Shown: positions 11,418 to 25,700 of the stretch, piece after piece
Layout: each line of letters opens with the position of its first letter
Numbering within the stretch: position 1 is the stretch's first letter
Assembly (NCBI GenBank): GCA_026826555.1
Contig: JAKSZT010054308.1
Span: 5,288,131-5,352,130, forward strand
Direction of reading: 5' to 3'
DNA length: 64,000 nucleotides
Origin: Tolypeutes matacus
Taxonomy: Eukaryota > Chordata > Mammalia > Cingulata > Chlamyphoridae
Made by a program: the position numbers and the translations under genes
Notes under the pieces: model-generated
Told to the model about the DNA's origin: nothing
Database searches by the model: none
The model's input: only the letters and a program-made list of their open reading frames with translations

Positions 11418-14400
11418 CTGGGAGAAAACACAAATAGTAAGTCTCTAAATATGGGAGGGGAGCAGAAGAGGGGGAAGAAAGCCAGGAAATCTGACCCACC
11501 GTATCCTTCAGATGCATCCTTGGTGAACTGGCTGTTGGATGGGGGAGAAAAGAAAACTATTAGAAATTGGACAGTATAGTCCAACTTATAACCTCTTCCC
11601 AATGCATTCTAAGCCAATCTTTCCTCCACTAACTCACCCCTTTGTTCCCTCTGCTGACTTCTTCCAGGTCCTCACAGAAAAGGTGTCTCCCCCACTGCAC
11701 ACACACTAACAAAGCCTTTCCCCTGCCCACCACATGCCCAGTTTTCCTGATGATTTCCTTCTTGTTCCTCTGCTCACCACAACCCCAGCAGAGACCCTCT
11801 TCCTTTCAAGCCTGCATGACTGTATTGGTTATCTGGGAGAAGCGACAAATATGACTCACTTCACCTTACATGGGGAAATTGGAGGAGGCCAGAGCAGGGT
11901 TTGGCACTCTAAGGCCACACAACAATTTCCAAGGAAACCAGAGTTTTTCAGTGGGGCCATTAAGAAAACTCAGCATGCTTCTTTTATCTTTCTAAGGGGT
12001 TCTTTGTATCTCATTCATTTATTTATTCAGACAATAAGCGTTCATTGAGCAATGGCCTTCTATTAGGCATTAGGTAAGCTATAAGGAGACAGAAAATGAC
12101 CCAAACACCGTCCACATGATCAAGGAGCCTGTAATTTTGAATGGGAGAGTTGGACATGGAGACAAATGCAACAGGCACTAAGGGCACCAAGACAGAAACA
12201 CATATTGAATTATGCTGCTGCCACAAAGGGTGAGCGATTCCTCCCAGGTTGGGCCTGGAGAAGGGTGGCGGGAGCCACTGTAAGTTTAACAGTGGTGCTT
12301 GAGCCGAGTCTTGAAACATGAGCAAGGTTCACAAGTTAAACCAGGGGCAAGGACACTTCAAGATGAGTGAGAAGCAGAGCAGTGAAGCATGAAACAGGCT
12401 GATACAACCAGGAAAATGCCATGAGTACAGTATGGCTGGGGTGCAGACATACCACATAGCTTGGGAGACTGGTTGGAATGCAAGGGTCATGCTTTGGAAA
12501 GCAGAGTCATTGAGGGCATTTAGAGAATGATGTGATAAACTGTGCATCTCAGAGAGATCACGTTGGAAACAGATTGTTGAAAGGGTGGAGGAGAACAAGA
12601 GTAGGAAAAAAGAATACCAGCTAAGAGAATTACAATTGTCTACATGTTAGATTATGGGAGGCTTAATTTAGCAAGTAGTGTTTGTTATTTGGAAAAAATT
12701 TCAGTTTTCCAAGCATTGAATTAGATGCTATGGATACTTAAGTGAAAAAGTCAGTGTCTGTCCTTAAAAAGCTATGGGGTAAAAGTGGCAGTGTGAACAG
12801 TCAAGAAGGAAAAGATATGATTATGTGATTGGTAATTAAGGAGGAGGAGGTAGGTAATGCCTTTTCTCCCATGTTGGACTTGTATTTGACATGATGCTTT
12901 GGTCAAAAACCTCTTGCTGGACCAGATACTTTCCCCCTCCTTGTCTGGGAGGTGTCTCACCTGAATCTTTTGTATGCTGGATGGTCCAGACCTCAGAATA
13001 AACCAGGTCACTTTGTTCAGGATTAACTATGAAGAGAAGATGTCATAATTAGCTATAGTCAAAAACCTATGCTCTTGACTCTTCTTCTTAGCTAACAAGT
13101 TAGCTCATAACCACCTATTATCCCCAACATAATGCCAAGAATGCCATTTTAAATTGTATACAACTACACCATGGACTGATGCTCAACCTCTCCTCCTAGC
13201 CCCCTTCCCTGGTTCATCCCTGGAGCCCACTGTCCCTTGGGGAGTCCTCACCATTGCTGTACACTGGTTGCACCTCCATTAGAGATGATGTCTCAGAGCT
13301 GGTAGGCTCCTGGGGGTTTGTGTTGGACGTCCTGAACAAAGAAGGCTCCTGAAACTCCTGGGAACTGTAATCATGAAAGAGGGGGAAAGCATTTGTAGAT
13401 GACAGAGTCTCAGGGAAATCCAAGAAGGCACAGGGCAAAATCCATACAGTCTCAAGTTTTCTTTAATAGAATAAAAACTTGTATGGGGCTAATTTTTTAT
13501 TATTTTCAAAAATGTAAATGTTTAGTCATTGATTGCAGAGACTTCTGCACTCCCACAAAACTTGGCCTTTGTCTTTTTCAAAAAGGTCCCTCTCAGTTTT
13601 GCTCCATATATGACAATTATCTACTTCTCCTGTAAGACACCATGAAGGTCTTTAGGAAAAGTGTTGTTTTTCTTTTCATTTTCCATTTCCTTCTGCACTT
13701 ACAACTGTGAATTGAACATTGCAGGCATTCCATAACAGGTTTTCTAAATGAATTATGAGTGGAAGAGTGAGCAATCGCAGAGTGAATGAATTGTGGCCCT
13801 ATGCAAGATAACCTAACTAGGGCACATTTAAGGAACTAGGTAAATTGGCAAATAACATGAATTCTTCTATGTATAAGCAGATATTAGTATTACAAATGTG
13901 AGTGAGAGAAGCCTTCTTAGCCATGTTTTTGGACTTCATAAGAATATGAAAATTTAATATGGAAGTCCAGTCAAATATTTTTAAAATGTACATAATTTCA
14001 TGTTCCTATCTTGTGGTTATAAATAAATCATGAAAATATCGGCAGTACAATAAGCAGAGACTTCACCTGGGTATTTCAGGGGCAGAAGTTCCTCCTGCAA
14101 AGCAAGCACAGGAATATTCATGTTGAATAAGCTCTCATTCACTCCCTCATGCTCTTTCTCAGTTCCTATGTGGATAATGTGCTCTATGTTATAATGTTCT
14201 TCCTTGGAACTCAAATTCTGATAGGTACCAGCCAAGGCAAATCTTAGCGAACATCCAGTTCCACCCTCCACATTGTTTTTTTTTTTTTTTTTAAGATTTT
14301 TTATTTATTTATTCATTTATCCCCCCCTTGCTGCTTGTGCTCGCTGGGTCAGCTAACCACGCCGTGCGGGCAGGCTTGCCTTCACCAGGAGGCCCCGGGA

Positions 14401-17400
14401 ACCGAACCCGGGGCCTCCCATATGGTAAACGGGAGCCCTACTGATTGAGCCACAGCCGCTTCCCAATACATTGTTTTATAGATGAGGAAGGTGGGGTCTT
14501 GAAAGACGTTTGCCCAGCATCACACATATTCTGAAGCACTATTCAGTCAATAATAGCAATGTGAACTCTAAGTCCTTGTGAATAAGTAACAGAAATGAGA
14601 CAACTTAAAGTCTACCTCTGAGCCACATGCTTCGTCCACACCCACTACTCGATATTGACTGTAGCCCTATGAGGCAGAGGTACAGACAAGGTGGCTGAGG
14701 CCTAGAGAGGCCAGGAGACGCTTAGCATTGACACAGAATTCTTACACAAGTATGGCTCGATTGGACTACCATAAAAAGCTCAGGCCTATACTCTCTCTGT
14801 GAGCCCTCTAAATCCATCCCAGCAACACTGAACTGCATGTTACTCAGGTACACATCACACTGTTTCTCCACATCTCTCCTTCCCTTCTCTTTCACCTGGC
14901 TCATTCTAACTTCTATTTCCTCCTCCAGAGTTTTCTCTGATGTCAGCAGGCTGGCTTGTGACCTATCTCCTTGCATAGAGCACCCTTAATATCACATTTA
15001 CTATACTGTATAGGAACAGTCTATTTCTGTATTTGCTTCCAACTCTCTTCTTCATGAAAGGTTGCGCTATTTGAGGCTGTGAACCTTTTCTTAATTGCCT
15101 TTGCATTCCCAGGGCTAGCACATTGAAAATATTCATTAAGATTGGTTAAATAACTGAATAAGTTAAAGTATATGCTTCAAGGACTAAAGCAATGACAAGC
15201 TGACAATTTTATAATAGAGGATTACATGTAAGCCTGCTCTGGAAGCCCACTTCATCATCTTTGAAAATATGGCAATTATTAATCATCACTGAACAGTAGA
15301 AGCCTTTCTGGCCTACCAAATACAAGCCTCATCCCAGTTTCCCAATCCTGACCTTTGCCTTTTTTCTGTGGCCCTCTTTCTGTCTCACCAGGCTTAGAGA
15401 ATACAAGTCACTTCCCAGAGTAAACACACCCATATCTGCCTCCCATGATAAATGACTGAATGCTGCCTAAAGACTCTGTGCTTGGGAACCACTCCCCTGA
15501 GTTAAACCAAAGGTACATGAACATCATCTGGGCCTGTACCTCTCTCCTCAGAGCAATTGCAACCCACACTGATCAATAACCAATGTCCCAGGCTGCATCT
15601 ACGAGACACTCCATATCCTCATTTCTTAAAAAGAAAACTGAGATGCAGAGAGGTGACTATTTATAATACTAGCTAATATTCATGGACGACTTATGGGCTG
15701 GGCACTGTGCTAAGCAGTTGACATGGATTCTCTCCTAGCACCTAAGAGGTCAATACTATTATTATGACCCTTCTATATTTCAAGAAACTGGGGGTTGGAG
15801 ATTTTACTTTACTTGCCTGATGTTAAGTAGTTGGCAAGTTATGCTACTGTAATTTTAACTCAGGCATTTTGACAACAGAGTCAATAAATCAATCACTTCC
15901 TTTGGTGACTTGTAGTGTTCACTCAGGCTAAGGAGCAGGGCTTTTCATGTTTAGAAAAAGTTTGGAAGGGTTGAGCTCCTGCCTGAGAAGATGAGTCAAT
16001 AACGAGAAGGGGGCTTTGCCATGAGGGACGGGCAGTGAGTAGGATTTTGAGGAGAGAAAGGCAGAGACCCTGTGTGTGATGGGCTGTCAGCATCCCTTAG
16101 TTGAGTTTGCTTATTTTAAGTTCCATTAGAGCTTCCATCAGAGCTGCAAGACAGAACCACCTGGTCTCCTGAAAATGTGGATCTCATAAAGCAATGGCCC
16201 TTAATTCATTATTAATTAATTATTAGATATTAGTTTCCTTTGGCTGCTATAACAAATTGCCACAAGTACGGTGGCTTAAAACAACTGATATTTATTTTCT
16301 CACAGTTCTGGAGGCCAGACATCTGAAATCAGTATCACTGGGCTGAAATCAAGATATTGGCAGGGCCGTACACTCTCCAGAGGTTCTAGGGAAGAATCCG
16401 TTCCTTGTCTTTTCCAGCTTCTCATGACTGCCAGCATTCTTTGGCTTGTGGCTGCATCCGTTCAATTTCTGCTTCCATGGTCACATTGCCTTCTTCTCTT
16501 CTGTGTCATACCTTTCTCAACCTGCCACTTACAAGGTTGTGATTTCATTTAGGGGCCACCCAGATAAAGCAAGATAGTCTCTCTATCTCAAGATTTTTAG
16601 TATAATCACATCTTTTGCCATTTACAATAATATTCACAGGTTCTAGGGATTAAGAAGTGGATATTCTGGAGACATTATTACTGTTGTTGCCTGGTTGTGT
16701 TGACTGAGTAGTCTATTTTTTTTTTTTTTTTAACATTATCAGCTTCAACACTGAATTCTAATGTCTCTACTTCCAGTATTAGTTATGACTTAACAAGCAA
16801 CTTCCTAGATGGACTATAAGATGGAAAAATAATTTTTAAAGTAGGAGATGTGGCCAACCTTCCAGAAGTCACCAAGGTATAATGAGGGACTAGGGGTTAG
16901 GGAGACCCCAGTTCAGACCTAACCCTAAAAATAAGTTAGGTGAATTTGGAAAAGCTGCTTAACTTCCCCAAATACTGCTTCATCATAATATGGGGTACTA
17001 ATATTGGTTGAACTTATTGAATAATTGAAAAAACTTAGAAATACTGTAAAATTACATACAATAGACTTTAAATTATTGACAGATTTTATAAGTGTCATTG
17101 GGGTTAGTGTTATTACCTTCAGATATTTTTCATATATACACATGCATATATAATTTTATGTTTTTTATTAATGTTATTGAGAAATACTACTATGAACATT
17201 ATTAAGAAAATACTAAGTGCTATGGTAGATTTGAAATATCAGTCATGAAACATTGGTGGCTCTTTTCTTGCAAGGAAGGGGGTGAAGGCTCAGGGACTGA
17301 TTTGAAAAGAGGGGTGAAAGGACAGTGCTTGACCAGCATCATTTAAGAAAATATGTAATGTTTTTCAACAAATAGAAGTCCAAATATGTCATTTCTCTCT

Positions 17401-20400
17401 TTTTTTCTTGCTTCATTTTAAGTATAAGCCCTGAGAAAGAGAGAACAGAAGCATTTGGTTTGACTAAAGGAGATGCCATGCTGCACCCCAAAGGCAGCAG
17501 ACTGGAAGTAAAGGATTAACTAATTCCAAAATATAAAGTCTTAAAACCAAGCAAAGCACTCAGTGAAATAGCCCATACATTCAAATGATCCTGATCCATG
17601 AAAAAAACATTCAGGGAGAAAAAAAAGCAACCACAGAAGGACAAAGATAAGGATGACAACAGATTTCTTATGAGAAACAATGGACGTGAGAAGACAGTGG
17701 AGCAACATCTTTAAAGTACTGAGGGGGAGGCAGGGAACTCTGTCAATCCTGAATTTTTTTATACCACCAAAAATATCTTTCACAAATGCATGCAAAATAA
17801 AGACTTTTACAGACTTAGAAAAACTGAAATAATTCATCACCTGCAGACCAGGGCTACAAGAAATATTAAAATAAATCCTTTAGGTGGAAAAAAAAATGAT
17901 ACCAGATGGAAATATGGATATACAAAACATAATGAAGAGCACTGGAAGTGAGTACATGGGTAAATACATAAGTTTTTTTTTTGGTTTTTTTTTTTTTTGT
18001 ATATATTTACCCATGTGATCTTATATTTAAAAGAGAAATAATTCTTATCTTTAAAAGACAAATGAGGATTGGATGTGGCTCAACTGGTTGGGCGTCCGTC
18101 TCCCATATGGAGGGACCCGGGTTCGATCCCCGGGACCTCCCGGTAAAAAAATAAAAAATAAAAATAAAAATAAAAAAAATAAAAATAAAAGACAAATGAA
18201 AGTATACTTGTAAGATTTTTTTACTATACATGAAATGATATAATATCACTTGAAGATAGACTATGATAAGTTAAATATGTATACTATGAATCCTAAAGCA
18301 ACCACTAACATAACAAAACAAAGAGTTATAGCTAATAAGCCCACAAATGAAATGAAATGAATCATAAAAAATACTCAATTGATTCAAAAGAAGGTAAAAA
18401 AGAATAAAAGGATAACAAAGAATAGATGGGACAAATAGAAAGGAAATAGACTTAAATCTAACTACATAAACAATCAGATTAATGTAAATGGGAAAGAATT
18501 GCAAAAGTAGAGACAAATCCACAATTATAATTGAAGTTTTCAATATTTGATAGATTAAGTAGAGAGAAAATCAGTAAAGACATAGAAGACTTCAGAAATA
18601 CCTCCAACCAAGTTTACCAGCGGACCTCTACTACAAGAAATGTCAAGAAGTCCTTCAGGCAGGAAAAAAATGATACCATAGGAAATTATGGATGTACAAA
18701 AAGGAATGAAGAACACTAGAAGTGATAATTGCATGGGTATTATCCTGACAATAACCTAAAAAAAAAAGACGTGAAAGAAAAGAAAGCTACCAAACAATAA
18801 TCCCTCATGAACATAGATGCAAAAATTCTTAACAAAATTTTAGCATATCAAATCCAACAATTTATAAATAGGTTAATACATCACAACTAAGTAGGGTTCC
18901 CCCCAGAAATACAACATTCAAAATTTACTGTATCAATAGACTAAAAAAGAAAACCATAGATCATCTTAATCAGTGTAGGAAAAGCATTTTACAAACATCT
19001 ACTTCTGTAAAAAAACAAAAAACAAAAAACAAAAACAAAACTCTCAGCCAATTAGGAATAGAAGATAACTTTGTAGTAGATGAATCATGTACCCCAAATA
19101 AAAGGCATGTTTTTCATCTTAATCCATGTTCCTGTAGGTGTGAACTTGCTAGTAAATAGGACTCTTTGAAGATGTATTATCAATTGAGGTGTAGACTCAT
19201 TTGTAAATAGGGTCTTCTAAAATCCTATTTAGTGGAGCCAAACTGAATCAGGTGGGCCTTATAAAGAGAAGCCAGAAGTCAGAGAAAGACACAGGAAGAG
19301 ACCAAAGTCATCATCACATGACACAGGACTGTCATCACCAGAATGCTTCTGCTACCAGGACAAAGCATGGCCTTGTTGATGTTTTGATTTGGAAATTCTG
19401 GCTTCTAAAATCATGAGACAATAAGCTCCTGTTGTTTAATCCAACCCATTGTATGGTATTTGTCATAGCAGCCTGGAAAACTAAGACAAACTTCCTCAGC
19501 CTAATGAAGAGCACCTATGAAAAACTCACAGTTAACATCATATTAATGGTGAAAAACTGAGCACTTTCCCCCTAAGTTTGAAAATAAGACAAAGATATCT
19601 GCTCTCACCACTTCTACTCATCATGGTATAGGAGGTTCCAGCCAGTGCAATCATTCAAGATAAAGGAAACAAGGGAATACATAAATGATTCCCTTGTTTA
19701 TTCATAGATGACATGATCATCTGTGATCATCTGTAAAGAAAATCTGATGAGATCTACAAAGTAGCTACTAGAATTAATAAATGAGTTTAGCAAGGTTGCA
19801 TAATATATTGACCAATATACAAATCTATTGTATTTCTATGAACCTGCCACAAACCACCAGAAATTAAAATTTTAATCTTGTTCTCAGTATTCTGTATTAA
19901 TTTCATCCAAATTTCACTGTATGTGACTGGTATTCTTGTGGTTTGCCTCTATGATTAATGTCTATTTTTTGTTACAATTGGAGGACTTTTCTCTATTTTT
20001 CATCTGTTTTGTTGTTTTCAGTGGGTTTTGGAATGGAGGTGGAACAATAATTATTTAATTTTCTAATTTTTAACTGGAAACAAAACTCTGCTACCTGATT
20101 TAAATCTCAGATTAAATAGATAGGATAACAACTTCACCAGGAAGTTTATGCTACCTTTTTTGTCACTATTGCCTACAGAGTTGTATGAGTAGAAGTGAAG
20201 GCTTAGTGCTTAGAAGTAAATAATTGACTTTTATAAGATGTACACCATCCAAATTATTATAGCAATAGCACAAATTACAACATCAAAGAGTAAGATGTCA
20301 GAAACCCACCTGATTTCTTGCAGGTCCTGAAGTGATTCAGCAGAGCAGCAGTAGCAGCAAGGCCAAGGATGATGAGCAGCCCCCCGATGACCCCTGCAGT

Positions 20401-21556
20401 GAGGCCATTTCTGTTCCCAGAAGATCCTGAATAGGAAAAACTGTATTTAAGTTCCAGGGGCAACAGTTTTGGATCTAGACAAAAACCATGCAGGTGGGGG
20501 CTAGATATCTATCAGGGCAGGTACTTACCAGGTTCTGATTTCTCCATTTGAATGATCTGTAGCATAATTTGTAATTTTCAAAATAATGGCACATGAAGGG
20601 TGATGACCAGTATCTACGATTAATCTTTACTCCCTTTCTATCTCCCCCGTGAACTCAGTAACAATTTCAAGAAATCTCAAGCCTTGGTGTGCATGTTCAA
20701 AAGCTCTGTGGCACTGGTAGAATTTGTACAATCTGTTGCAGAAATATTTTATTGAGCATAATTGTTACCTCTAGCCCAGGTGCCACCAACCCACCCATGA
20801 CATTGATTAGCACCACCTCACAGCGCTGGGCCCCCAGGCCATTCTTGGCCTTACCGGAGTAGTTCCCAGAATGCTCTGTGGTCAGAGAGAGGTTAAAGGA
20901 CACTCCTCCAGAGGGGGCTAAGGTGCTCCCCAGGGTATTATCCTCATGATAAAACCAGTACAAGATTGGTGCAGAACCTCTTTGGGCCTCACAGTGAAGC
21001 TCCACCACGTCTTCCACCACAGCCTGGGCCCCAGCTGCCCCAAAGGTGAGGACAGGGCAAGAAACGGAACTGAGGGAGGAAAAGTAGTTCATCAGAAGCT
21101 TTTTCATAATTATGTGTGCAAGACAACTTAACAAAGGAAAAATCCAGTAGTAGGAATACAGATGGGATTCAGGAGATGTAGGTTTGAATCTTATCTTTGC
21201 CCTTTTTCAGTTCTGTGATCTTGATATGTTTCAAATTTTTTAATCTTTCTGAGTCTCAGTTTATTTATTTGTAAAATAGAGCTAATAGTAAATTATATCT
21301 CAAACTATTGTGGGAAATAACAAGAAACATATATAAAGTGCTCAATAAATGTTAGCTACTATTATTGATAGAAATAATAGCTAAAACCAGGGTTCATTTC
21401 TGAACATTCCCAACTCCTGTGTCTTCACTCTGAGTCCCAGACTCCCACACCGATCTAAAGCAAGACCTCATCACTCTTTATACAATTATCTTGCTTAATT
21501 TTCTATGTAGAATTTAGTACCATCTAACATTTATCTATCTTCTACATATATCTATC

Positions 21557-21598
<42 letters not shown>

Positions 21599-22681
21599 AT
21601 CTCATCTAGTATTATATATGTGATTCCTCCACTAGAATATAAATTCCATAAGGATGGGGACTTGTCTATTTTGTTCATTGCCTATTTCCAGCTACTGGAA
21701 CTTTACCTGACACATAGTAGATGGTCAGTAATTGGTGATTAAATGGGTGACTGCACTGATCCAGGTTGCTAGGAAAATATCCAGATGTAGCACTAGAGAC
21801 AATGATTTCTATTTTAGTTAATGATTATAGAAATGGGACATCTGGGAAGAAGAGAAACAATTAATATGGAATGTGAACAGTAAGATTGCTGGTTCCAAGT
21901 TGTGAGGAAATTTGGATGAGCCAAAGTATATATCTGTGGGCAATGCTTTAGGTATAAACTGTGCAACTTATTAGCAAGAGAAGGTTGGTAAGGTATCTTA
22001 AGCTCTGTGCTACATCAAAGATTGGCTAGTGGAGAGTGAGTGCGAGTGTGGGGACTGTTCATTAAATGGGAAGGATAAAATATGAAAATGAGCCATCTGC
22101 TGGCTACGAGAAAGATCACTCCTGCTACCTCATCAGGGTAGAGAGGCTGAGTCCTGGTTTGGGAAATGTAAGGTTCCTGCTAACTCTGAAAACAGATGGC
22201 TTGAGTTTGGCCCTTCTGTAATTCTCTGCAATGTAAAGTGACTTGGGCTGATTGTTGGGTTAATGTGGCACTTTGTGCACCTCAGAGTGTCTTTCCACCT
22301 TTGTTACAGCCTCCTGTTTCTCTGAGCTTCTGTTTGCTGGGAACAGTGACTTTCAGCTTCTCCCATCTCATGTCTCCCTCCAGGTCTCACTGCGCATCTG
22401 GTTTCATACAAACATTCCCCTGAAACCAGAGAATTCTAATGCTAAAAAGACCATGTCCAAGTCCAGTGGTTCCAAGGGGGATTGCAAGACCATCCATTGG
22501 GGTATGAGCAGAAAATATGAGAATGTTTAATAATATTTAGTTTTTAGCTTGAAAGTGAGAAAGAAATTCAGCTTTACTAATATTCACATTGGCACTCTTA
22601 CACAGGCCACATGTCACACCTTGGGTTAGGAACAGTAAGGGAGTCCCTGTGAAGGCAGAGGGATCCCCAGGTATGGGGAGT

Positions 22682-22758
<77 letters not shown>

Positions 22759-25700
22759 CTGCCTTCACGTGTTTGCTCACTGTCAGCATATTGGAACATA
22801 TTGTCCTTTTATTTGGTTACTTGAGTGCTCTCGCAGATTATTTTAATTTAATAAAATCTTTACAATGCTTTGTAATGAGATTGGGGGAATAATGACAAAG
22901 CCTTTTTGATCCATGTAGAAGATTCAATTATTTTGTGGCAAAGTTCTAAAAAGAGCAGTTAAATGTGAAGATGAGTCATTTGTTTTTCTCTGAAGAAAGG
23001 CTAGTTATTTCATTTCTGGTGACTTTTTTGCGGTAAGTGACTGTCAATGATATACTATTTAATAGACATTTTTGAATTGCTTTTCTTAATAAACCCATGC
23101 CATGGAGATAAAATATTGTGGAAGATGGATGTTTAAAATATTTACATTTCTATGTGGTTTTATTACCAGAAAATGTCAATGTATCAACTTTAAAAACTCG
23201 TATCTGTCTACTTAAAAATGGAAACAGAACATTTAACCCATTCATAAGTCTTCCAAAGCTTGAAACAAACATGCAATGCTTTCTTTAGTTACAGGAAAAA
23301 TTGATTGATATCAATGAAAATGGAAATTTACTAGCCAAATTTCCGCAAAAATATTTACATAATAGTGTATGAGATTGAAAAATGAATGTCATGGATTTGT
23401 AAAAGCAGCCAGTGATGCTGCTTCCACGTGGATCTAAATATCTTGGTAATGTACTCATTCAAACAAAGATAGTGTTTATTTCATTCTCATTTAATTCATA
23501 TTTCCATTTGTTTTATAATGTGCATATTATACTGGTACATGTAAATAATTCATAAATAAACATTAGGTTTATTTTCAAAAAACATTTCATTGAAAGTGGT
23601 GTGGTGTTTGGACCTCTGTGATCTAGTTGGTTCAATTACTTTATGAGTAATTAATTGTATAAGTGAGGAAATTGAGGACAAGTTTAGAAAAGAGATTTAT
23701 TCAAGGTCATAGAACTAGATATTTTCATGTCCAAGGCTGGAATCTCAGTTTCAGCATGTTATCTGGCACTCCCAGGTTCTAATCCTTCCTAAATCAGGGC
23801 CCAAGTTTGACCCACAGGAAGAGTTACCGTTAACCAATATGTGATATATCTTAAGAGTTTAGAATAGTTGCAAAGAAATAAGCCAAGGCAAACTCCAGAG
23901 AATGTAAGGGCTTGAGTCCCTGGGAGTCATCTCCATCTCTCTTGTATCCTGCCATCTCCTCCAGTGTCCCAGTGTCCTACCCCACCTTCCAAAGGCTGGA
24001 CAGTTGGAAATCACCACATTTTGGACTGGAAGTGTCACCTACTTGGCTGGTCACCTTGTTAATTGCTAACATGGGCTGGAAGTGGGAGATCTGAGATGCC
24101 TTGGTGGTCCTGGTGAAGGAAAATTTTGTTTGGGGTTGCTGAAAATATTAGATTAAATGCGACCCCAGTGTTGAAGAAGTCAGAAGGCATTTGGAGAAAT
24201 TGAACAGGCCAGATAGGTCATTAGACTCTGGGAGCCAAGAGAGGCAGAAAAAGTGGGGATTCTACTGAGATGTTACACTAGCAAATGTCCCGGTGGAGCT
24301 CTGTTTGTGAGAAGGCATGTTTTGTTTTGACAGTGACTGCTATGGACATACCCTGCTTACTTGTGACATGGAGTGTAACCACCTCACTGCGCTGGGCCCC
24401 CAGCCCATTGTCAGCCTCACAGGAGTAGTTTCCAGAATGTTCTTCAGTCAGGGAGAGGTTGAAGGATGCTCCTCCTCCAGAGGGGGCCGAGCTGTTTTCC
24501 AGGGTGACATCCTCATGATAAAACCAGTACAGGATCGGGGGCGAGCCTCTCTGGGCCTCACAGTGAAGCTCCACCACGTCTCCCACCACAGCCTGGCCCT
24601 CAACAGCCCTGAGGGTGAGGACAGGGCGAGACGCTGGAACTGACAGAGACAGTGGTGCAGTCAGAGGGGGACTCTGATGTTGTGACGGATACATAAGTCC
24701 ACCCAAGGAGGCTACAAAAAGACACATTCCTCTGATCTTTTCTGTTTCCCACTGAGCACACTCTTCTCATCTAATAATCAGAGGCATTTTTCCAAAACTC
24801 TGAGGAGTAATTCTGGGTACTTTTGTCCTCATCTCTATTCAGTCCTCTCCACAAGAAGTAAGATGTCTTCAACCTGTTTTGCCATCTTTGCAATCCTTGG
24901 ATAGCATTTAAACCATCACAGCTCTGTTCCTTTGCCCCTCTTGTGAAGGTCCTCATGACTGATAGAGTGCCTAAACCCTGGTTTTAGAATCACAGAGTGA
25001 GTGAAAGGAAATCAGGAACTTACTTCTCACAGTGACTCCAATCAGCTTGCTGTAGATGGGGCCGTAAATGTTGTCAGCTGAGCAGTAGTAGCTGCCGGTA
25101 TCATGTTCTTTCACGTTGAGAACCTGAAGCTCTGCTGACAGGGAACGCTGGTGCTTTCTTCCCAGACTTCTTACTGTGCCCTCTCTGTGCCAGGAGAATA
25201 TGACATTCCCGGTACCCTTGGCTGCTGAGCAGACAAGTACCAGATTTTCTCCTTCAACCACCTGCCCCCCAGAGGGCTGGATCTCTAGATTCACATCAGA
25301 CACAGGGATTCCTGGGAGGACACAAGATGACATATCAGGGTTCCACTGGCAGGGACTTCAGGGTCAAGGAGAAGGCTGGTATTGCCTTAACAGCAGTGGG
25401 TGCAATAAGCAGGGGTTGAGAGGAGGGAAAAAGAAATTAATTGTGTTTATCATAATGAAGGGAGCACCCCCATCCCCACTCCCCCCAACACACAACAATT
25501 CCCATCCTTGGAGAATGTGGATAACAGGTCCATGATCTTCCTAACCCTAACATTGGCTGCAGTCACATTTTGTGGATATTTATCCCTCAGGAATCTGTAA
25601 TGCACCCATGGATCCCAGAATAAGAGAGAGCACCGGGGGTGTTACTCTACCCTGAATCCAAATCCCTTCCTTTTCTTCAAGATTCTCCCCCACTTCCATC

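Larger units (their letters stand above)
17540..19870 (+). mobile_element. Mosaic of old L1 fragments in the FCRL3 D6-side intron
   Basis: Segments at 17660-17960 and 18590-18750 share CTACAAGAAAT and GATACCA motifs of old L1M elements. 18785-19015 and 19495-19860 match L1 ORF2 reverse transcriptase (GCAAAAATTCTTAACAAAAT; AGATGACATGATCAT). A tRNA-SINE (18066) and an MLT1-like LTR (19073) are nested inside. All frames are broken. Confidence 0.75.

Noticed and set aside
14017..14271. 84-codon minus frame
   Set aside because: Only 28 nt of it (14067-14094) is a credible exon, in a different reading frame from the open one. The rest is intron.
22598..22846. Small frames with Ser-Leu or Arg-Glu repeats
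   Set aside because: Translations of the (TG)n(AG)n microsatellite.
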